Source: an uncultured Clostridia bacterium (lineage in GTDB: Bacteria; Bacillota; Clostridia; Christensenellales; Borkfalkiaceae). From it: a DNA stretch of 42,431 nt. Shown here in pieces: positions 40,698-42,431 of the stretch (its first letter is position 1; each line of letters begins with the position of its first letter). Made by a program: the position numbers and the translations under genes. Under the pieces are notes generated by a model. That model ran no database searches, was not told the DNA's origin, and was given only the letters and a program-made list of their open reading frames with translations. Location: the NCBI GenBank assembly GCA_944363045.1, contig CALVTT010000007.1, positions 1-42,431 on the forward strand. Direction: 5' to 3'.

Positions 40698-42431
40698 TCA
40701 CGCCTCGTCGTTTTCGCCCTCGTCGCCCGCCTCGGAAAGCGCTTCGTCGGAGGCCGTCGTCTCCTCGGGCGCGGTCACTTCCTCCTCCTCGTCGCGCTGG
40801 GTGGTGGCGACGGTCGCGACGACGCCCTCCTTGAGCGTCATCAGCTTGACGCCGCGCGTGTTCCTGCCGATCGTGAGGATGTCCTCCGCGTGCATCCTTA
40901 TGACGATGCCCGCCGACGAGACGAGCAGCACGTCGTCCTCGTCCGAGACGAGCTTCATGCCCGCGAGGCGCCCCGTCTTTTCGTTGAAGACGCCCGCCTT
41001 GATGCCCTTGCCGCCGCGCGTCTGGACGCGGTAGTCCTCGGGGAGCGAACGCTTGCCGTAGCCGTTCTCGGTGACGGTCAGTATCTCCGCGCCCTCCCGA
41101 AGCACGATCATATCCACCGCCTCATCCCCTTCCGAAAGGGAGATGGCGCGAACGCCCGTCGTATCTCTGCCCATCGGGCGCACGTCCGCCTCCTTAAAGC
41201 GGATGCACTTGCCGAAGCGGCTCGCGACGAGGATGTCGTCCTCGCCCGAAGAGAACTGCACGGAGATGAGCTCGTCGTCCTCGTTGATGCGGATGGCGAT
41301 CTTGCCGCTGCGCAGGATATGGTCGAATTCGCTCGTCTTGGTCTTCTTGATGATGCCGCGCTTGGTCGCCATCACGAGGAAGCCCGTGCCCTGCTCCTCG
41401 ACGGGCAGCATGGCGGCGATCTTCTCGCCCGCGGAGAGAGGCAGAATGTTGACGACGGCGCGGCCGCGTGCCGTCTTGTTGGCCTCGGGGATCTCGTAGC
41501 CCTTGACGGAGTACACCTTGCCGAAGTTGGAGAAGAAGAGGATGGGAACGTGGGTGGAGCAGACGAACATCTGCTCGACGAAGTCGTCCTCCTTGGGCTT
41601 ATGGCCGGTGACGCCCACGCCCCCCCTGTTCTGGGCGCGGTACTCGGCGACGGGGAAGCGCTTGATATAGCCGCCGCCCGTCATGGAGATGACGACGTCC
41701 TCCTCGTCGATGAGGTCCTCGTCCTCGATGGCGCCGTAGTCGACGGAGATCTCCGTGCGGCGGGGGGAGGGGTACTTCTCGCGGATGGTCATAAGGTCGG
41801 CGCGGATGATGGCAAGAACGCGCGCCTCGTTGGCGAGGATGTCTTTAAGGTCGGCGATGGTGGCGTGCAGGGCGTTGAGTTCCTCGTTGAGCTTCTCCAC
41901 TTCGAGGGAGGTGAGGCGCTGCAATCGCATCTCGAGGATGGCGTTGGCCTGCTTTTCGCTCAATTCAAAGGCCGTGAGCAGCTTTTCAACGGCGTCGTTC
42001 TTATCGCGCGAGCTCTTGATGATGGCGATGACTTCGTCGATGTTGGCAAGCGCTAAAACGAGGCCTTCGATGATGTGCGCGCGCTCCTCCGCCCGCGCGA
42101 GGTCGAAGCGGGTGCGGCGGGTGATGACCTCTTTCTGATGTTCCAAATAGTAAACTAAAATTTCGCGCAGGTTGAGGACTTTGGGCTCGGTGCCGTTCTC
42201 GACGAGGGCGAGCAGGATGATGCCGTCCGACACCTGCAGATTGGTATGCTTATAGAGGGAGTTGAGCACGACCTGTGCGTTGGCGTCGCGCTTGCAGTCG
42301 ATGACGATGCGCATGCCGTCGCGGCCCGATTCGTCGCGGATATCGGCGATGCCCTCGATGCGCTTGTCGCGCACCATGTCGGCGATGGTCTTGACGAGCT
42401 GCGCCTTGTTGACCTGATAGGGGATCTCCGT
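40698..42431 (-). CDS. gyrA: DNA gyrase subunit A, C-terminal part
   Basis: The last 577 residues of GyrA; the N-terminal catalytic part with the active-site tyrosine lies beyond the right edge. The visible part starts with [20 protein letters not shown] and [20 protein letters not shown] of the breakage-reunion domain, continues with the long coiled-coil (EEVITRR... to [13 protein letters not shown]) and then the six-bladed DNA-wrapping domain. The GyrA box is QNRGGVG at [15 protein letters not shown], which is degenerate relative to the consensus QRRGGKG; a better match, QTRGGKG, is in the last blade. ParC usually lacks a box, so gyrase A is favoured. An acidic Glu/Ala/Thr-rich tail ends the protein. 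Confidence 0.93.
   Translation of the reverse strand, partial: TEIPYQVNKAQLVKTIADMVRDKRIEGIADIRDESGRDGMRIVIDCKRDANAQVVLNSLYKHTNLQVSDGIILLALVENGTEPKVLNLREILVYYLEHQKEVITRRTRFDLARAEERAHIIEGLVLALANIDEVIAIIKSSRDKNDAVEKLLTAFELSEKQANAILEMRLQRLTSLEVEKLNEELNALHATIADLKDILANEARVLAIIRADLMTIREKYPSPRRTEISVDYGAIEDEDLIDEEDVVISMTGGGYIKRFPVAEYRAQNRGGVGVTGHKPKEDDFVEQMFVCSTHVPILFFSNFGKVYSVKGYEIPEANKTARGRAVVNILPLSAGEKIAAMLPVEEQGTGFLVMATKRGIIKKTKTSEFDHILRSGKIAIRINEDDELISVQFSSGEDDILVASRFGKCIRFKEADVRPMGRDTTGVRAISLSEGDEAVDMIVLREGAEILTVTENGYGKRSLPEDYRVQTRGGKGIKAGVFNEKTGRLAGMKLVSDEDDVLLVSSAGIVIRMHAEDILTIGRNTRGVKLMTLKEGVVATVATTQRDEEEEVTAPEETTASDEALSEAGDEGENDEA

Overview
The window looks like the chromosome of an anaerobic, GC-rich Firmicute of the Clostridia type. 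The reasons are the Gram-positive style lipoproteins, strong AGGAGG ribosome binding sites, TTGACA-N17-TATAAT promoters, an anaerobic pyruvate formate-lyase system under a ZTP-type riboswitch, pyruvate phosphate dikinase, a five-gene oligopeptide transporter and many GC-rich stem-loops. A gut lineage such as the Christensenellales is a guess from general gene style, not something the sequence proves. Both ends are cut inside genes: an MFS transporter at the left and gyrA at the right.

Layout. 1-4.6 kb: MFS permease (partial), a zinc phospholipase C-like protein, an AzgA-type purine permease, and a divergent PfoR/PTS-IIC-like membrane protein behind a leader that can form two exclusive structures. 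4.6-7.2 kb: a repeat island whose two halves are largely inverted copies of each other and flank a small operon of an XRE regulator and a SHOCT-like protein. 7.2-10.9 kb: a pyruvate formate-lyase operon on the minus strand in the order riboswitch, pflA, thioredoxin-like gene, 124-bp structured element, pflB without its glycyl-radical domain, then a separate 78-residue gene that supplies that domain. 11-15 kb: ppx, maf and a divergent mreB, then two half-size TauE/SafE genes. 15.2-18.7 kb: a very acidic 1164-residue lipoprotein with repeated beta-rich modules and a C-terminal membrane helix. 19-28.4 kb: an oppABCDF operon with unusual additions to OppB, OppD and OppF, ending in an ApbE-like membrane-anchored protein. 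28.7-32.4 kb: rRNA/tRNA m5C methyltransferase, DnaQ-BRCT exonuclease and serS. 32.6-35.2 kb: a CtpE-like P-type ATPase. 35.3-37.3 kb: an ABC-2 exporter pair with a second copy of the 124-bp element between its genes and a 46-bp tandem repeat just after its promoter. 37.8-42.4 kb: ppdK and the 3' part of gyrA.

The most interesting material is (1) the two-gene split pyruvate formate-lyase under a ZTP-like switch; (2) the 124-bp element at 9576-9699 and 36290-36413, whose two copies differ by compensatory base changes, keep a GNRA loop and G-U wobbles only on the plus strand (antisense to the host operons), and each supply the TGA stop of the preceding minus-strand gene; and (3) a double-hairpin repeat, four copies, whose stems change in a compensatory way around a fixed internal loop. 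All structures were read by eye; none was folded or searched computationally.
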